Assembly (NCBI RefSeq): GCF_000282355.1
Contig: NZ_AKJL01000286.1
Span: 1 to 64,000, forward strand
Direction: 5' to 3'
Source: Pseudomonas sp. GM49
GTDB lineage: Bacteria; Pseudomonadota; Gammaproteobacteria; Pseudomonadales; Pseudomonadaceae
DNA length: 64,000 bases
The notes beneath the pieces were generated by a model. That model was not told the DNA's origin. It did not search any database and was given only the letters and a program-made list of their open reading frames with translations. Positions 46,843 to 56,545 of the stretch are shown one piece after another. Each line of letters begins with the position of its first letter. The first letter of the stretch is position 1. The translations under genes were made by a program, and so were the position numbers.

Positions 46843-46856
46843 CTTGTATGTACAAG
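46843..46856. promoter_or_regulatory. HutC operator upstream of hutU
   Basis: CTTGTATGTACAAG has 6-base perfect arms and overlaps the predicted transcription start of the sigma-54 promoter. It is similar in sequence to the TGTATATACA palindrome before hutF/hutC, as expected for sites of one GntR repressor. Confidence 0.75.
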
Positions 46857-46986
46857 TAAAGACGTATGCGTATGAGTCGCGAGGACTCAACCATCGTCCA
46901 CTGATTCGCCGGTGTGCACTGATGCCCATTGGCTTGCTCGCCCACTGCCTGGGTTGGTTTGGATTGATTGCTGAGGAGTTCTTTTC

Positions 46987-48669
46987 GTGACCGAGAATAA
47001 ACGTACCAAGTTTCGCGACGTCGAAATCCGCGCTGCCCGCGGTAACAAGCTGACCGCCAAGAGCTGGCTGACTGAAGCACCGCTGCGCATGTTGATGAAC
47101 AACCTCGACCCGGAAGTCGCCGAGAACCCTAAGGAACTGGTGGTTTACGGTGGTATCGGTCGCGCTGCCCGTAACTGGGAATGCTACGACAAAATCGTCG
47201 AAAGCCTGACCAACCTGAACGACGACGAGACCCTGCTGGTGCAATCCGGCAAGCCGGTCGGCGTGTTCAAGACCCACAGCAACGCCCCGCGCGTACTGAT
47301 CGCCAACTCCAACCTGGTTCCACACTGGGCGAGCTGGGAACACTTCAACGAACTGGACGCCAAAGGCCTGGCCATGTACGGCCAGATGACCGCCGGCAGC
47401 TGGATCTACATCGGCAGCCAGGGCATCGTCCAGGGTACCTACGAAACCTTCGTCGAAGCCGGTCGCCAACACTACAACGATGACCTGAAAGGCAAGTGGG
47501 TACTGACCGCTGGCCTGGGCGGCATGGGCGGTGCCCAGCCTCTGGCTGCAACCCTGGCCGGCGCTTGCTCGCTGAACATCGAATGCCAGCAGGTCAGCAT
47601 CGATTTCCGTCTGAAAAGCCGCTATGTCGATGAGCAAGCCACCGACCTCGACGACGCTCTGGTCCGTATCGCCAAATACACCAAAGAAGGTAAGGCGATT
47701 TCCATCGCGCTGCTCGGCAACGCGGCTGAAATCCTTCCAGAACTGGTCAAGCGCGGCGTGCGCCCGGACATGGTCACCGACCAGACCAGCGCCCACGACC
47801 CGCTCAATGGCTACCTGCCTGCCGGCTGGACCTGGGACGAGTACCGCGCTCGCGCCAAGACCGAACCGGCCGCTGTGATCAAGGCCGCCAAGCAATCGAT
47901 GGCCGTGCACGTCAAAGCAATGCTCGACTTCCAGAAGATGGGCATTCCGACCTTCGACTACGGCAACAACATCCGTCAGATGGCCCAGGAAGAAGGCGTG
48001 GAAAACGCATTCGACTTCCCAGGTTTCGTACCGGCTTACATCCGTCCACTGTTCTGCCGTGGCATCGGCCCGTTCCGTTGGGCTGCACTGTCGGGCAACG
48101 CTGAAGACATCTACAAGACCGACGCCAAGGTCAAAGAGCTGATCCCGGACGACGCCCACCTGCACAACTGGCTGGACATGGCGCGCGAGCGCATCAGCTT
48201 CCAGGGTCTGCCGGCACGTATCTGCTGGGTTGGCCTGGGCCTGCGCGCCAAGCTGGGTCTGGCGTTCAACGAAATGGTCCGCAGCGGCGAGTTGTCCGCG
48301 CCAATCGTGATCGGTCGCGACCACCTGGACTCCGGTTCGGTATCGAGCCCGAACCGCGAAACCGAATCGATGCAGGACGGTTCCGACGCCGTGTCCGACT
48401 GGCCACTGCTCAATGCCCTGCTCAACACCGCGAGCGGTGCGACCTGGGTTTCCCTGCACCACGGCGGCGGCGTCGGCATGGGCTTCTCCCAGCACTCGGG
48501 CATGGTGATCGTCTGCGACGGTACTGACGAAGCGGCCGAGCGTATCGCTCGCGTGCTGCACAACGACCCGGCCACCGGCGTTATGCGTCACGCCGATGCC
48601 GGTTACCAGATCGCGATCGACTGCGCCAAGGAACAAGGGCTGAACCTGCCGATGATTACCGGCAAATAA
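46987..48669 (+). CDS. hutU: Urocanate hydratase HutU
   Basis: A 560-aa NAD-dependent enzyme that converts urocanate to imidazolonepropionate. Family marks are [57 protein letters not shown], the NAD loop [12 protein letters not shown] and the active-site region [24 protein letters not shown], which holds the conserved Cys. The start GTG ([11 protein letters not shown]) has GAGGAG upstream. It is the first gene of the long plus-strand hut string running to hutG. Confidence 0.98.
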   Translation: MTENKRTKFRDVEIRAARGNKLTAKSWLTEAPLRMLMNNLDPEVAENPKELVVYGGIGRAARNWECYDKIVESLTNLNDDETLLVQSGKPVGVFKTHSNAPRVLIANSNLVPHWASWEHFNELDAKGLAMYGQMTAGSWIYIGSQGIVQGTYETFVEAGRQHYNDDLKGKWVLTAGLGGMGGAQPLAATLAGACSLNIECQQVSIDFRLKSRYVDEQATDLDDALVRIAKYTKEGKAISIALLGNAAEILPELVKRGVRPDMVTDQTSAHDPLNGYLPAGWTWDEYRARAKTEPAAVIKAAKQSMAVHVKAMLDFQKMGIPTFDYGNNIRQMAQEEGVENAFDFPGFVPAYIRPLFCRGIGPFRWAALSGNAEDIYKTDAKVKELIPDDAHLHNWLDMARERISFQGLPARICWVGLGLRAKLGLAFNEMVRSGELSAPIVIGRDHLDSGSVSSPNRETESMQDGSDAVSDWPLLNALLNTASGATWVSLHHGGGVGMGFSQHSGMVIVCDGTDEAAERIARVLHNDPATGVMRHADAGYQIAIDCAKEQGLNLPMITGK

Positions 48670-48684
48670 CGCTGTACTGCTTTA

Positions 48685-48774
48685 TGTGGGAGCGAGCTTG
48701 CTCGCGATGAGACCGGCACATTCAACATCTTTGTTGACTGACAAACCGCTATCGCGAGCAAGTTCGCTCCCACA
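48685..48774. repeat. REPIN within the hut gene string
   Basis: Inverted REP pair between hutU and the NCS1-type permease; the right arm has one change (CAAGTTCGC). Confidence 0.9.
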
Positions 48775-48832
48775 GAAGAGCAGCCACACATCAACTCAAC
48801 GAATAATCAGAACAATCCATAGAGGTTGAACC

Positions 48833-50305
48833 ATGGCTGTCACTGACGAACGTGCAGGCAACAAACCGTTGATCGAGAAGCGCTCGATCGACTACATCCC
48901 GGAAGCGGAAAGACACGGTCGTCTGTTTAGCCAGTTCACCCTGTGGATGGGTGCCAACCTGCAAATCACCGCGATTGTCACCGGGGCCCTGGCCGTGGTG
49001 CTGGGCGGTGATGTGTTCTGGTCGTTGATTGGCCTGCTGATCGGGCAATTGCTCGGTGGTGGCGTGATGGCGCTGCATGCCGCGCAAGGGCCCAAGCTTG
49101 GCCTGCCGCAGATGATTTCCAGTCGGGTCCAGTTCGGCGTGTATGGCGCGGCCATCCCGATCGTGCTGGTGTGTTTGATGTACCTCGGGTTCACCGCAAC
49201 GGGAACCGTACTTTCCGGCCAGGCGCTGGGCCAGTTGTTTGGCGTCAGCGACACCGTCGGTATCCTCCTTTTCGCCAGTGTCATCGTGCTGGTCACGGTG
49301 CTCGGTTATCGGGTGATCCATTGGATCGGCCGTGTTGCCAGCGTCATTGGCGTGATTGCCTTTGTTTATCTGTTCAGCCGTCTGATGAGCCAGGTCGACG
49401 TTGGCGCTCTATTGCAAATCCGCCACTTCAGCTGGAGCAGTTTCTTGCTCGCGGTGTCGCTCGCGGCGTCCTGGCAGATTGCCTTCGGCCCCTATGTGGC
49501 TGACTATTCTCGCTACCTGCCGAGCAAGATTTCCTCGGTGAAAACTTTTTTTGCCGCAGGCGCAGGTTCGGTCATTGGTGCACAGGTGGCGATGGTCCTC
49601 GGCGTGTTCGCTGCCGCTTCGGCCAACGGGCAATTCGCCGGCCACGAAGTGGCGTACATCGTGGGTCTGGGCGGGACCGGTGCCACCGCTGCACTGCTGT
49701 ACTTCAGCATCGCGTTCGGCAAGGTCACCATTTCCACGCTGAACTCCTACGGCAGCTTCATGTGCATCGCGACCATCATCAGCGGTTTCCGTGGTGACCT
49801 GAAAGTCACGCGCTTGCAGCGTCTGGTCTTCGTGCTGGTCATCGTCGGTGCTGCGACCCTGATGGCATTGCTCGGTCAGCACTCGTTCCTCGGTGCGTTC
49901 AAGTCCTTCATCCTGTTCTTGCTGGCGTTCTTTACGCCATGGAGCGCGATCAACCTGGTGGACTACTACTGCATCACTCGCGAGCGCTATGACGTGCCGG
50001 CACTGGCCGATCCGAACGGTCGCTACGGCCGTTGGAACCCCCTCGGTATCAGCGTCTATGTCTTCGGTGTGCTGGTGCAGCTGCCGTTCATCTCCACCAA
50101 GTTCTACACCGGTCCGTTGGTGGCAGCTTTGGGTGATGTGGATATTTCCTGGATCATCGGTCTGGTGCTTCCCGCAGCCCTGTATTACGTGTGCGCGAAA
50201 AAATGGCACGGCGCAGTGCCCGATCAACTGATTCTGCCGGTCGAGCAGGACAGCGTTGTACAACCTAAAAAAAGCGGGGCCGGTCGCGCTGCGGCGCAGG
50301 CCTGA
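48833..50305 (+). CDS. NCS1-family permease (cytosine-permease-like) in the hut locus
   Basis: A 490-aa membrane protein with about 12 helices of the nucleobase-cation-symporter-1 family (CodB/allantoin permease-like). It has the early motif LWMGANLQITAIVTGALAVVLGGD, GQLLGGGVMALHAAQGPKLGLPQMISSR (helices 2-3) and FTPWSAINLVDYYCITRERYDVPAL. Urocanate and histidine both carry an imidazole ring, so a role in uptake of hut substrates is likely from context. Hut loci of P. fluorescens include such a transporter, but the substrate is not shown by the sequence. GAGG precedes the ATG. Confidence 0.9.
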   Translation: MAVTDERAGNKPLIEKRSIDYIPEAERHGRLFSQFTLWMGANLQITAIVTGALAVVLGGDVFWSLIGLLIGQLLGGGVMALHAAQGPKLGLPQMISSRVQFGVYGAAIPIVLVCLMYLGFTATGTVLSGQALGQLFGVSDTVGILLFASVIVLVTVLGYRVIHWIGRVASVIGVIAFVYLFSRLMSQVDVGALLQIRHFSWSSFLLAVSLAASWQIAFGPYVADYSRYLPSKISSVKTFFAAGAGSVIGAQVAMVLGVFAAASANGQFAGHEVAYIVGLGGTGATAALLYFSIAFGKVTISTLNSYGSFMCIATIISGFRGDLKVTRLQRLVFVLVIVGAATLMALLGQHSFLGAFKSFILFLLAFFTPWSAINLVDYYCITRERYDVPALADPNGRYGRWNPLGISVYVFGVLVQLPFISTKFYTGPLVAALGDVDISWIIGLVLPAALYYVCAKKWHGAVPDQLILPVEQDSVVQPKKSGAGRAAAQA

Positions 50306-50374
50306 TTGGACGTTGCCAGGGCTGGATGCCTCTTGACTGCCGTAAGCCAATTAATGATTAGGAGCGTCACAACA

Positions 50375-51343
50375 ATGAAATCGAACAAGACCCTGCTGAC
50401 CACATTGCTTTCCATGGGCCTGCTGGCCAGCGCTGGCGCCACTCAGGCGGCGGGTTGGTGCGAGTCGGGCAAGCCGGTGAAATTTGCCGGCCTGAACTGG
50501 GAAAGCGCCATGTTGCTGACCGACGTGATGCAAGTCGTGTTGGAGAAAGGCTACGACTGCAAGACCGACAGCCTGCCGGGCAACTCCATCACCATGGAAA
50601 ACGCCCTGAGCAGCAACGATATTCAAGTGTTTGCCGAAGAGTGGGTCGGCCGCAGCGAAGTCTGGAACAAGGCTGAGAAGGCCGGCAAGGTCGTCGGTGT
50701 CGGCGCGCCGGTGGTTGGTGCGATCGAAGGTTGGTACGTGCCGCGCTACGTGATCGAAGGCGACGCCAAGCGCAAGCTGGAAGCCAAGGCTCCGGACCTG
50801 AAAAACATTGCCGATCTGGGCAAGTACTCGGCGATCTTCAAGGACGCCGAAGAGCCATCCAAGGGCCGTTTCTACAACTGCCCGGCCGGCTGGACCTGTG
50901 AGCTCGATAACAGCGAAATGCTCAAGAGCTACGGTCTGGAAAGCACCTACACCAACTTCCGCCCAGGCACCGGCCCGGCGCTGGATGCCGCGGTGCTGTC
51001 GAGCTACAAGCGTGGCGAGCCGATCCTGTTCTACTACTGGTCGCCAACCCCGCTGATGGGCCAGGTCGACGTGGTGAAACTCGAAGAGAAACCAGGCGTG
51101 AACAAGACTGTGACCATCAAGGTCGGCCTGTCCAAGACCTTCCACGACGAAGCCCCGGAGCTGGTGGCCGTGCTGGAAAAGGTCAACGTGCCAATCGACC
51201 TGCTGAACCAGAACCTGGGACGCATGACCAAAGAGCGGATCGAGTCGCCAAAACTGGCGAAGATCTTCTTGAAGGAACATCCTGAAGTCTGGCACGCGTG
51301 GGTGAGCGACGACGCAGCCAAGAAAATCGACGCGGCCTTGTAG
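50375..51343 (+). CDS. hutX: HutX, periplasmic binding protein of a histidine ABC transporter
   Basis: A 322-aa protein of the glycine-betaine/proline (OpuAC) fold with a signal peptide (cleavage near ATQA-AGW). Ligand-box aromatic residues are probable in LNWESAML, EEWVGRSEVWN and YYWSPTPLMGQVD. In Pseudomonas the HutXWV system built on this fold carries histidine. AGGAG precedes the ATG; a 23-codon upstream extension lacks the signal sequence. It is followed after 70 bases by the permease. Confidence 0.93.
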   Translation: MKSNKTLLTTLLSMGLLASAGATQAAGWCESGKPVKFAGLNWESAMLLTDVMQVVLEKGYDCKTDSLPGNSITMENALSSNDIQVFAEEWVGRSEVWNKAEKAGKVVGVGAPVVGAIEGWYVPRYVIEGDAKRKLEAKAPDLKNIADLGKYSAIFKDAEEPSKGRFYNCPAGWTCELDNSEMLKSYGLESTYTNFRPGTGPALDAAVLSSYKRGEPILFYYWSPTPLMGQVDVVKLEEKPGVNKTVTIKVGLSKTFHDEAPELVAVLEKVNVPIDLLNQNLGRMTKERIESPKLAKIFLKEHPEVWHAWVSDDAAKKIDAAL

Positions 51344-51413
51344 GTTGAGCTTCTCCGGCTGTCGACAACGGCAGTCGGATGCTTGATCGCAACCCCTTGA
51401 TTGAGAGTCTCTT

Positions 51414-52265
51414 ATGTTTCCCGAAAGCTTTACCTTTTCCATCGCCGACTGGGTCAACGGTTGGGTCGATTCGCTGGTCACCAACTACGGCGACGTGTTC
51501 CGGCACATCTCCGACACCCTGTTGTGGGCCATCGTCAATCTTGAAAGCCTGCTGCGCGCGGCGCCCTGGTGGCTGATGCTGGCGATCGTGGCAGGCGTGG
51601 CCTGGCACGCGACCCGTAAAGTCGTGACCACGGCGGTGATCGTCGGTCTGTTGTTCCTGGTGGGTGCGGTCGGCCTCTGGGACAAGCTGATGCAGACCCT
51701 GGCGCTGATGATGGTGGCGACGGTCATTTCTGTGTTGATCGGCGTGCCGCTGGGCATCCTCTCGGCGCGCAGCAATCGCCTGCGTTCGGTGCTGATGCCG
51801 TTGCTGGACATCATGCAGACCATGCCGAGTTTCGTGTACCTGATCCCGGTGCTGATGCTGTTTGGCCTGGGCAAGGTCCCGGCGATTTTCGCCACCGTGA
51901 TCTACGCCGCGCCGCCGCTGATCCGCCTGACCGACCTGGGCATTCGCCAGGTCGACGGCGAAGTGATGGAAGCGATCAACGCCTTCGGTGCCAACCGCTG
52001 GCAGCAACTGTTCGGCGTGCAACTGCCGCTGGCCCTGCCGAGCATCATGGCGGGCATCAACCAGACCACCATGATGGCCCTGTCGATGGTAGTGATTGCT
52101 TCGATGATCGGTGCCCGTGGCCTGGGTGAAGACGTACTGGTGGGGATTCAGACCCTCAACGTCGGACGCGGCCTTGAAGCCGGTCTGGCGATCGTGATTC
52201 TGGCTGTGGTGATCGACCGCATTACACAGGCGTACGGTCGTGCACGGCATGAGGTGAGCAAATGA
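51414..52265 (+). CDS. hutW: HutW, permease of the histidine ABC transporter
   Basis: A 283-aa inner-membrane protein with six to seven helices and a ProW-like permease core: [47 protein letters not shown], and the ATPase-coupling [26 protein letters not shown]. It overlaps hutV by four bases. It forms the channel for HutX-bound ligand. Confidence 0.94.
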   Translation: MFPESFTFSIADWVNGWVDSLVTNYGDVFRHISDTLLWAIVNLESLLRAAPWWLMLAIVAGVAWHATRKVVTTAVIVGLLFLVGAVGLWDKLMQTLALMMVATVISVLIGVPLGILSARSNRLRSVLMPLLDIMQTMPSFVYLIPVLMLFGLGKVPAIFATVIYAAPPLIRLTDLGIRQVDGEVMEAINAFGANRWQQLFGVQLPLALPSIMAGINQTTMMALSMVVIASMIGARGLGEDVLVGIQTLNVGRGLEAGLAIVILAVVIDRITQAYGRARHEVSK

Positions 52266-53092
52266 ACAACGCAACCGTGAGCAAGATCGAAGTCAAAAAC
52301 GTCTTCAAGATTTTCGGCAACCGTGCCAAGGATGCGCTGGCCATGGTCGGCCAGGGCAAGACCAAGGATCAGGTGCTGGCCGAAACCGGCTGCGTGGTTG
52401 GTGTGAACGACCTGTCGCTGAGCATTGGTAGCGGTGAGATTTTCGTGATCATGGGCCTGTCCGGTTCCGGCAAGTCGACCCTGGTACGCCACTTCAACCG
52501 CCTGATCGATCCGACCAGCGGCGCGATCCTGGTGGATGGCGTGGACATCCTGCAATACGACATGGAAGCCCTGCGCGAATTTCGCCGACGCAAGATCAGC
52601 ATGGTGTTCCAGAGCTTCGGCCTGTTGCCGCACAAGAGCGTGCTGGACAACGTCGCCTACGGCCTGAAAATCCGTGGCGAAAGCAAAGCCATGTGCGCCG
52701 AGCGTGCGCTGCACTGGATCAACACCGTGGGCCTCAAGGGCTACGAAAACAAATACCCGCATCAGCTTTCCGGCGGCATGCGCCAGCGTGTGGGCCTGGC
52801 CCGCGCCCTGGCGGCGGACACCGACATCATCCTGATGGACGAAGCGTTCAGTGCCCTCGACCCGCTGATCCGTGCGGAGATGCAGGACCAGTTGTTGGAA
52901 CTGCAAAAGACCCTGCACAAGACCATCGTCTTCATCACCCACGACCTCGACGAGGCCGTGCGTATCGGCAACCGCATCGCGATCCTCAAGGACGGCCGCC
53001 TGATCCAGGTCGGCACGCCGAAAGAGATCCTGCATTCGCCGGCAGATGAATATGTCGACCGCTTTGTGCAGCGTCGGGCGGCGGTGGTCTGA
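52262..53092 (+). CDS. hutV: HutV, ATPase of the histidine ABC transporter
   Basis: A 276-aa ABC ATPase of the ProV type without the C-terminal CBS pair. It has Walker [11 protein letters not shown]-loop [10 protein letters not shown], signature [15 protein letters not shown], Walker [14 protein letters not shown] and H-loop FITHDLDEA. The N-terminal extension [17 protein letters not shown] is typical of the betaine-type ATPases. It is the last gene of the hutXWV block, and a REPIN follows. Confidence 0.95.
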   Translation: MNNATVSKIEVKNVFKIFGNRAKDALAMVGQGKTKDQVLAETGCVVGVNDLSLSIGSGEIFVIMGLSGSGKSTLVRHFNRLIDPTSGAILVDGVDILQYDMEALREFRRRKISMVFQSFGLLPHKSVLDNVAYGLKIRGESKAMCAERALHWINTVGLKGYENKYPHQLSGGMRQRVGLARALAADTDIILMDEAFSALDPLIRAEMQDQLLELQKTLHKTIVFITHDLDEAVRIGNRIAILKDGRLIQVGTPKEILHSPADEYVDRFVQRRAAVV

Positions 53093-53116
53093 GAAAGCTG
53101 TGGTAGCTGGGCCGGC

Positions 53117-53212
53117 CCCTTCGCGGGCAAGCCCGCTCCCACAAGGATTGGTGTCGAACACCAGTTTTGATTACGCCAGCAACCACTGTGGGAGCGGGCT
53201 TGCCCGCGAAGG
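53117..53212. repeat. REPIN, GCGGGC variant, within the hut gene string
   Basis: CCTTCGCGGGCAAGCCCGCT and its inverse lie between hutV and the first hutH-like gene. Confidence 0.9.
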
Positions 53213-53260
53213 CGTCAGTGAAGCTGCATCAAAATTCAGGTTTGTACGCAGAGGTTGAAG

Positions 53261-54784
53261 ATGTCCCAGGCTGAAAAAATCGTTATCACCGAAGCGCAGG
53301 TCACTTGGCAGGATGTGGTCGCTGTAGCCCGTCATGGCGCACAGCTTGAGCTGTCGGCGCCGATCTGGGCGCGCATCGAAAACGCTCAGGCCATCGTCCA
53401 GCGCATCGTTACCAGCGGCGAACGGGCCTACGGCATCAATACCGGCCTGGGCGCGCTGTGCAACGTCTCGCTGCAGGACGAACAACTCAGCCAGTTGTCG
53501 CGCAACACCTTGCTCAGCCACGCTTGCGGCGTCGGTGCACCGCTGACCGACGAACAGACCCGCTCGATCATGTGCGCCGCGGTCGTCAACTACAGCCACG
53601 GCAAATCCGGCCTGCACCGTCAGGTCGTTGAAGCGCTGCTGGCACTGCTCAACCGTGGCATCACCCCACAAGTGCCGTCCCAGGGTTCCGTGGGCTACCT
53701 GACCCACATGGCGCACATCGGCATCGCACTGTTGGGTGTCGGCAATGTCAGCTATCGCGGCCAGGTCGTTTCCGCGCAGCAAGCGCTGGCCGAAGAAGGC
53801 CTGCAACCGGTCAAGCTAGGGGCGAAAGATGGTTTGTGCCTGGTCAACGGTACGCCGTGCATGACCGGCCTGAGCTGTCTGGCGATTGCCGATGCCACGC
53901 ACCTGCTGGAATGGGCCGACGTGATCGGTGCCATGAGCTTCGAAGCCCAACGCGGGCAGATCGACGCGTTCGATGCCGAGATCATTGCGCTCAAGCCGCA
54001 CCCAGGCATGCAGCAGGTCGGGATCAACCTGCGGGCCTTGCTCGACGGCAGCGAAGTGATTGCCCAGAGCAAAGGCATTCGCACGCAAGACGCCCTGAGC
54101 ATTCGCTCGATCCCGCAGGTGCACGGCGCCGCGCGCGATCAATTGGTACACGCGACCAAACAGATCGAAACCGAACTCAACGGCGCCACCGACAACCCGC
54201 TGGTGCTGGGCACCGCCGACAATTACCGCGTGGTGTCCCAGGCCAATCCCCACGGCCAATCCGTGGCAATGGCGGCGGACCTGCTGGCGATTGCCATGGC
54301 AGAAATCGGCTCTATCGCCGAGCGACGTCTGGATCGCTTGATCAACCCGCACGTCAGCGGTCTGCCGGCGTTCCTGGTGGCCAACCCGGGGGTGAACTCC
54401 GGGATGATGATCGTCCAGTACGTCGCCGCTTCGCTGTGTGCAGAGAACCGTCAACTGGCGCAACCGGCGGTGCTGGATAACTACGTGACTTCGGGCCTGC
54501 AGGAAGATCACCTGAGCCTGGGCACCAACGCCGCACTTAAGCTGCATCGCGCGCTGGAAAACTGCACGCAGATCCTCGCCATCGAGTACCTGTTGGCGGC
54601 CCAGGCGTTTGAGTTCCTCAAGGAGCAACGCTTCGGTGCCGGCACCGATGTGGCGTGGCGTCTGCTGCGTGAACGTGTTCCTGCGTACGATCAGGACCGT
54701 TGGCTGGCGCCGGATATCGCTGCGGCAGCCAGCGTTCTGAAAGACCCTGTTTTGCTGCAAAAAGCTTTACCGAACTTGAACTGA
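53261..54784 (+). CDS. hutH1: HutH1: ammonia-lyase-fold protein lacking the MIO tripeptide
   Basis: A 507-aa full-length, uninterrupted homologue of histidine ammonia-lyase. Against HutH2 it aligns throughout, but where HutH2 reads [15 protein letters not shown], this protein reads GSVG-YLTHMAHI (142-152): exactly the Ala-Ser-Gly that cyclises to the MIO electrophile is absent. Also changed are the active-site Tyr (Leu279 in DALSIRS) and Phe (Pro330 in ANPHGQS). Tyr57, His87, Asn196, Gln276, Arg282 and Glu415 are kept. Classic lyase chemistry is thus not expected; a regulatory, binding or different catalytic role is open. The ATG at 53261 has AGAGG upstream. It lies 119 bases before hutH2. 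Confidence 0.9.
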   Translation: MSQAEKIVITEAQVTWQDVVAVARHGAQLELSAPIWARIENAQAIVQRIVTSGERAYGINTGLGALCNVSLQDEQLSQLSRNTLLSHACGVGAPLTDEQTRSIMCAAVVNYSHGKSGLHRQVVEALLALLNRGITPQVPSQGSVGYLTHMAHIGIALLGVGNVSYRGQVVSAQQALAEEGLQPVKLGAKDGLCLVNGTPCMTGLSCLAIADATHLLEWADVIGAMSFEAQRGQIDAFDAEIIALKPHPGMQQVGINLRALLDGSEVIAQSKGIRTQDALSIRSIPQVHGAARDQLVHATKQIETELNGATDNPLVLGTADNYRVVSQANPHGQSVAMAADLLAIAMAEIGSIAERRLDRLINPHVSGLPAFLVANPGVNSGMMIVQYVAASLCAENRQLAQPAVLDNYVTSGLQEDHLSLGTNAALKLHRALENCTQILAIEYLLAAQAFEFLKEQRFGAGTDVAWRLLRERVPAYDQDRWLAPDIAAAASVLKDPVLLQKALPNLN

Positions 54785-54903
54785 TTTCCATACACAACCA
54801 GCGTGCCAAGGCGCCAGCCCCCTCAACAAGGGGGAAGCGACGGACAACGGATATTTCCGGAGCGTCTGGTAGTTAACAACAAACTCTCAAAAGGAGAATG
54901 AAC

Positions 54904-56436
54904 ATGACTGCGCTTAATTTGATTCCCGGCCAACTGAGCCTTGCCCAACTGCGTGATGTCTATCAGCAACCGGTCAAAATCACCCTCGATCACAGCGCTG
55001 CAGCCCAGATCGAAGCCAGCGTTGCCTGCGTGGAGCAGATCCTCGCCGAGAACCGCACCGCTTACGGTATCAACACCGGTTTCGGCCTGCTGGCCTCGAC
55101 CCGCATCGCCAGCGAAGACCTGGAAAACCTGCAGCGCTCGCTGGTGTTGTCCCACGCCGCCGGTGTCGGCCAGCCGATCAGCGATGAGCTGGTGCGTTTG
55201 ATCATGGTGCTCAAGGTCAACAGCCTGAGCCGTGGTTTCTCTGGCATCCGCCGTGTTGTGATCGACGCGCTGATCGCCCTGATCAACGCCGAGGTTTACC
55301 CGCACATTCCACTGAAAGGCTCGGTCGGTGCTTCCGGTGACCTGGCGCCTCTGGCCCACATGTCGCTGGTGCTGCTGGGCGAAGGCAAGGCTCGCTATAA
55401 AGGCGAATGGATGGAAGCCACCGAAGCGCTGAAAGTCGCCGGTCTTGCCCCGCTGACCCTGGCGGCGAAAGAAGGCCTGGCGCTGCTCAACGGCACTCAG
55501 GTGTCCACCGCTTTTGCCCTGCGTGGCCTGTTCGAAGGCGAAGACCTGTTCGCCGGTGCTCTGGCCCTGGGCGGCCTGACCGTTGAAGCGGTACTGGGTT
55601 CGCGCTCGCCGTTCGACGCACGCATCCACGCTGCCCGTGGCCAGAAAGGCCAAATCGACGCCGCAGCCGCTTATCGCGATCTGCTGGGCGAGCGCAGCGA
55701 AGTCTCCGACTCCCACGAAAACTGCGAAAAGGTCCAGGATCCGTACTCCCTGCGCTGCCAGCCGCAAGTCATGGGCGCCTGTCTGACCCAATTCCGTCAG
55801 GCTGCCGAAGTGCTTGCTATTGAAGCCAACGCCGTCTCCGACAACCCTCTGGTGTTCGCGGCGGAAGGCGACGTGATTTCCGGCGGTAACTTCCACGCCG
55901 AACCTGTGGCCATGGCCGCTGACAACATGGCATTGGCCATCGCTGAAATCGGTTCCCTGAGCGAGCGCCGTATCTCGCTGATGATGGACAAGCACATGTC
56001 GCAACTGCCGCCGTTCCTGGTGGCCAACGGTGGCGTGAACTCCGGCTTCATGATCGCCCAGGTGACCGCAGCGGCCTTGGCCAGCGAGAACAAGGCGTTG
56101 TCCCATCCACATTCGGTGGACAGCCTGCCGACTTCCGCCAACCAGGAAGACCACGTCTCCATGGCTCCGGCAGCGGGCAAGCGTCTGTGGGAAATGGCCG
56201 AGAACACCCGCGGGATTCTTGCCGTTGAATGGCTGGCGGCGGCTCAGGGCCTGGACCTGCGCGACGGCCTGAAAACCTCGCCAAAACTGGAAAAGGCCCG
56301 CGCCATCCTGCGTAACGAAGTGCCGTTCTATGAGAAGGACCGCTTCTTCGCGCCGGACATCAATGCGGCGTCTGAATTGTTGGCCTCGCGCTGCCTGAAC
56401 GAGCTGGTGACGGCGAAGTTGCTGCCTAGCCTGTAA
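54904..56436 (+). CDS. hutH: Histidine ammonia-lyase HutH2
   Basis: A 510-aa enzyme that deaminates histidine to urocanate, the first pathway step. It is very close to P. putida HAL. The MIO-forming Ala143-Ser144-Gly145 is present in [14 protein letters not shown], and the active-site set is complete: Tyr54 (YGINTGFG), His84, Asn196 (LLNGTQ), Gln278, Tyr281 and Arg284 (VQDPYSLR), the NFHAEP Phe, and the Glu of NQEDHVS. Two ATGs lie six bases apart; the second is used because AAAAGGAG is then seven bases away. This is the catalytically complete copy. Confidence 0.97.
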   Translation: MTALNLIPGQLSLAQLRDVYQQPVKITLDHSAAAQIEASVACVEQILAENRTAYGINTGFGLLASTRIASEDLENLQRSLVLSHAAGVGQPISDELVRLIMVLKVNSLSRGFSGIRRVVIDALIALINAEVYPHIPLKGSVGASGDLAPLAHMSLVLLGEGKARYKGEWMEATEALKVAGLAPLTLAAKEGLALLNGTQVSTAFALRGLFEGEDLFAGALALGGLTVEAVLGSRSPFDARIHAARGQKGQIDAAAAYRDLLGERSEVSDSHENCEKVQDPYSLRCQPQVMGACLTQFRQAAEVLAIEANAVSDNPLVFAAEGDVISGGNFHAEPVAMAADNMALAIAEIGSLSERRISLMMDKHMSQLPPFLVANGGVNSGFMIAQVTAAALASENKALSHPHSVDSLPTSANQEDHVSMAPAAGKRLWEMAENTRGILAVEWLAAAQGLDLRDGLKTSPKLEKARAILRNEVPFYEKDRFFAPDINAASELLASRCLNELVTAKLLPSL

Positions 56437-56442
56437 TGGCCC

Positions 56443-56508
56443 CTTCGTGAGCGAGCTCGCTCCCACATTGGAATGCGTACTCCTGTGGGAGCGAGCTTGC
56501 TCGCGATT
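56443..56508. repeat. REPIN, short spacer, within the hut gene string
   Basis: A left arm with changes (TTCGTGAGCGAGCTCGCTCC) and an intact right arm CTGTGGGAGCGAGCTTGCTC lie between hutH2 and hutT. Confidence 0.85.
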
Positions 56509-56545
56509 CGATTTAGCGTCGAATAACAATAATTAGGGACGAGAA

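Noticed and set aside
46810-48636. 608-codon open frame antisense to hutU
   Set aside because: A shadow of hutU. It spans the hutU promoter and shows the Val/Gln/His-rich composition typical of antisense frames.
53261-54784. HutH1 as a pseudogene or a sequencing frameshift
   Set aside because: The frame is open over full length, alignment to HutH2 resumes at once after the gap, the deletion is exactly three codons, and other active-site residues are kept.
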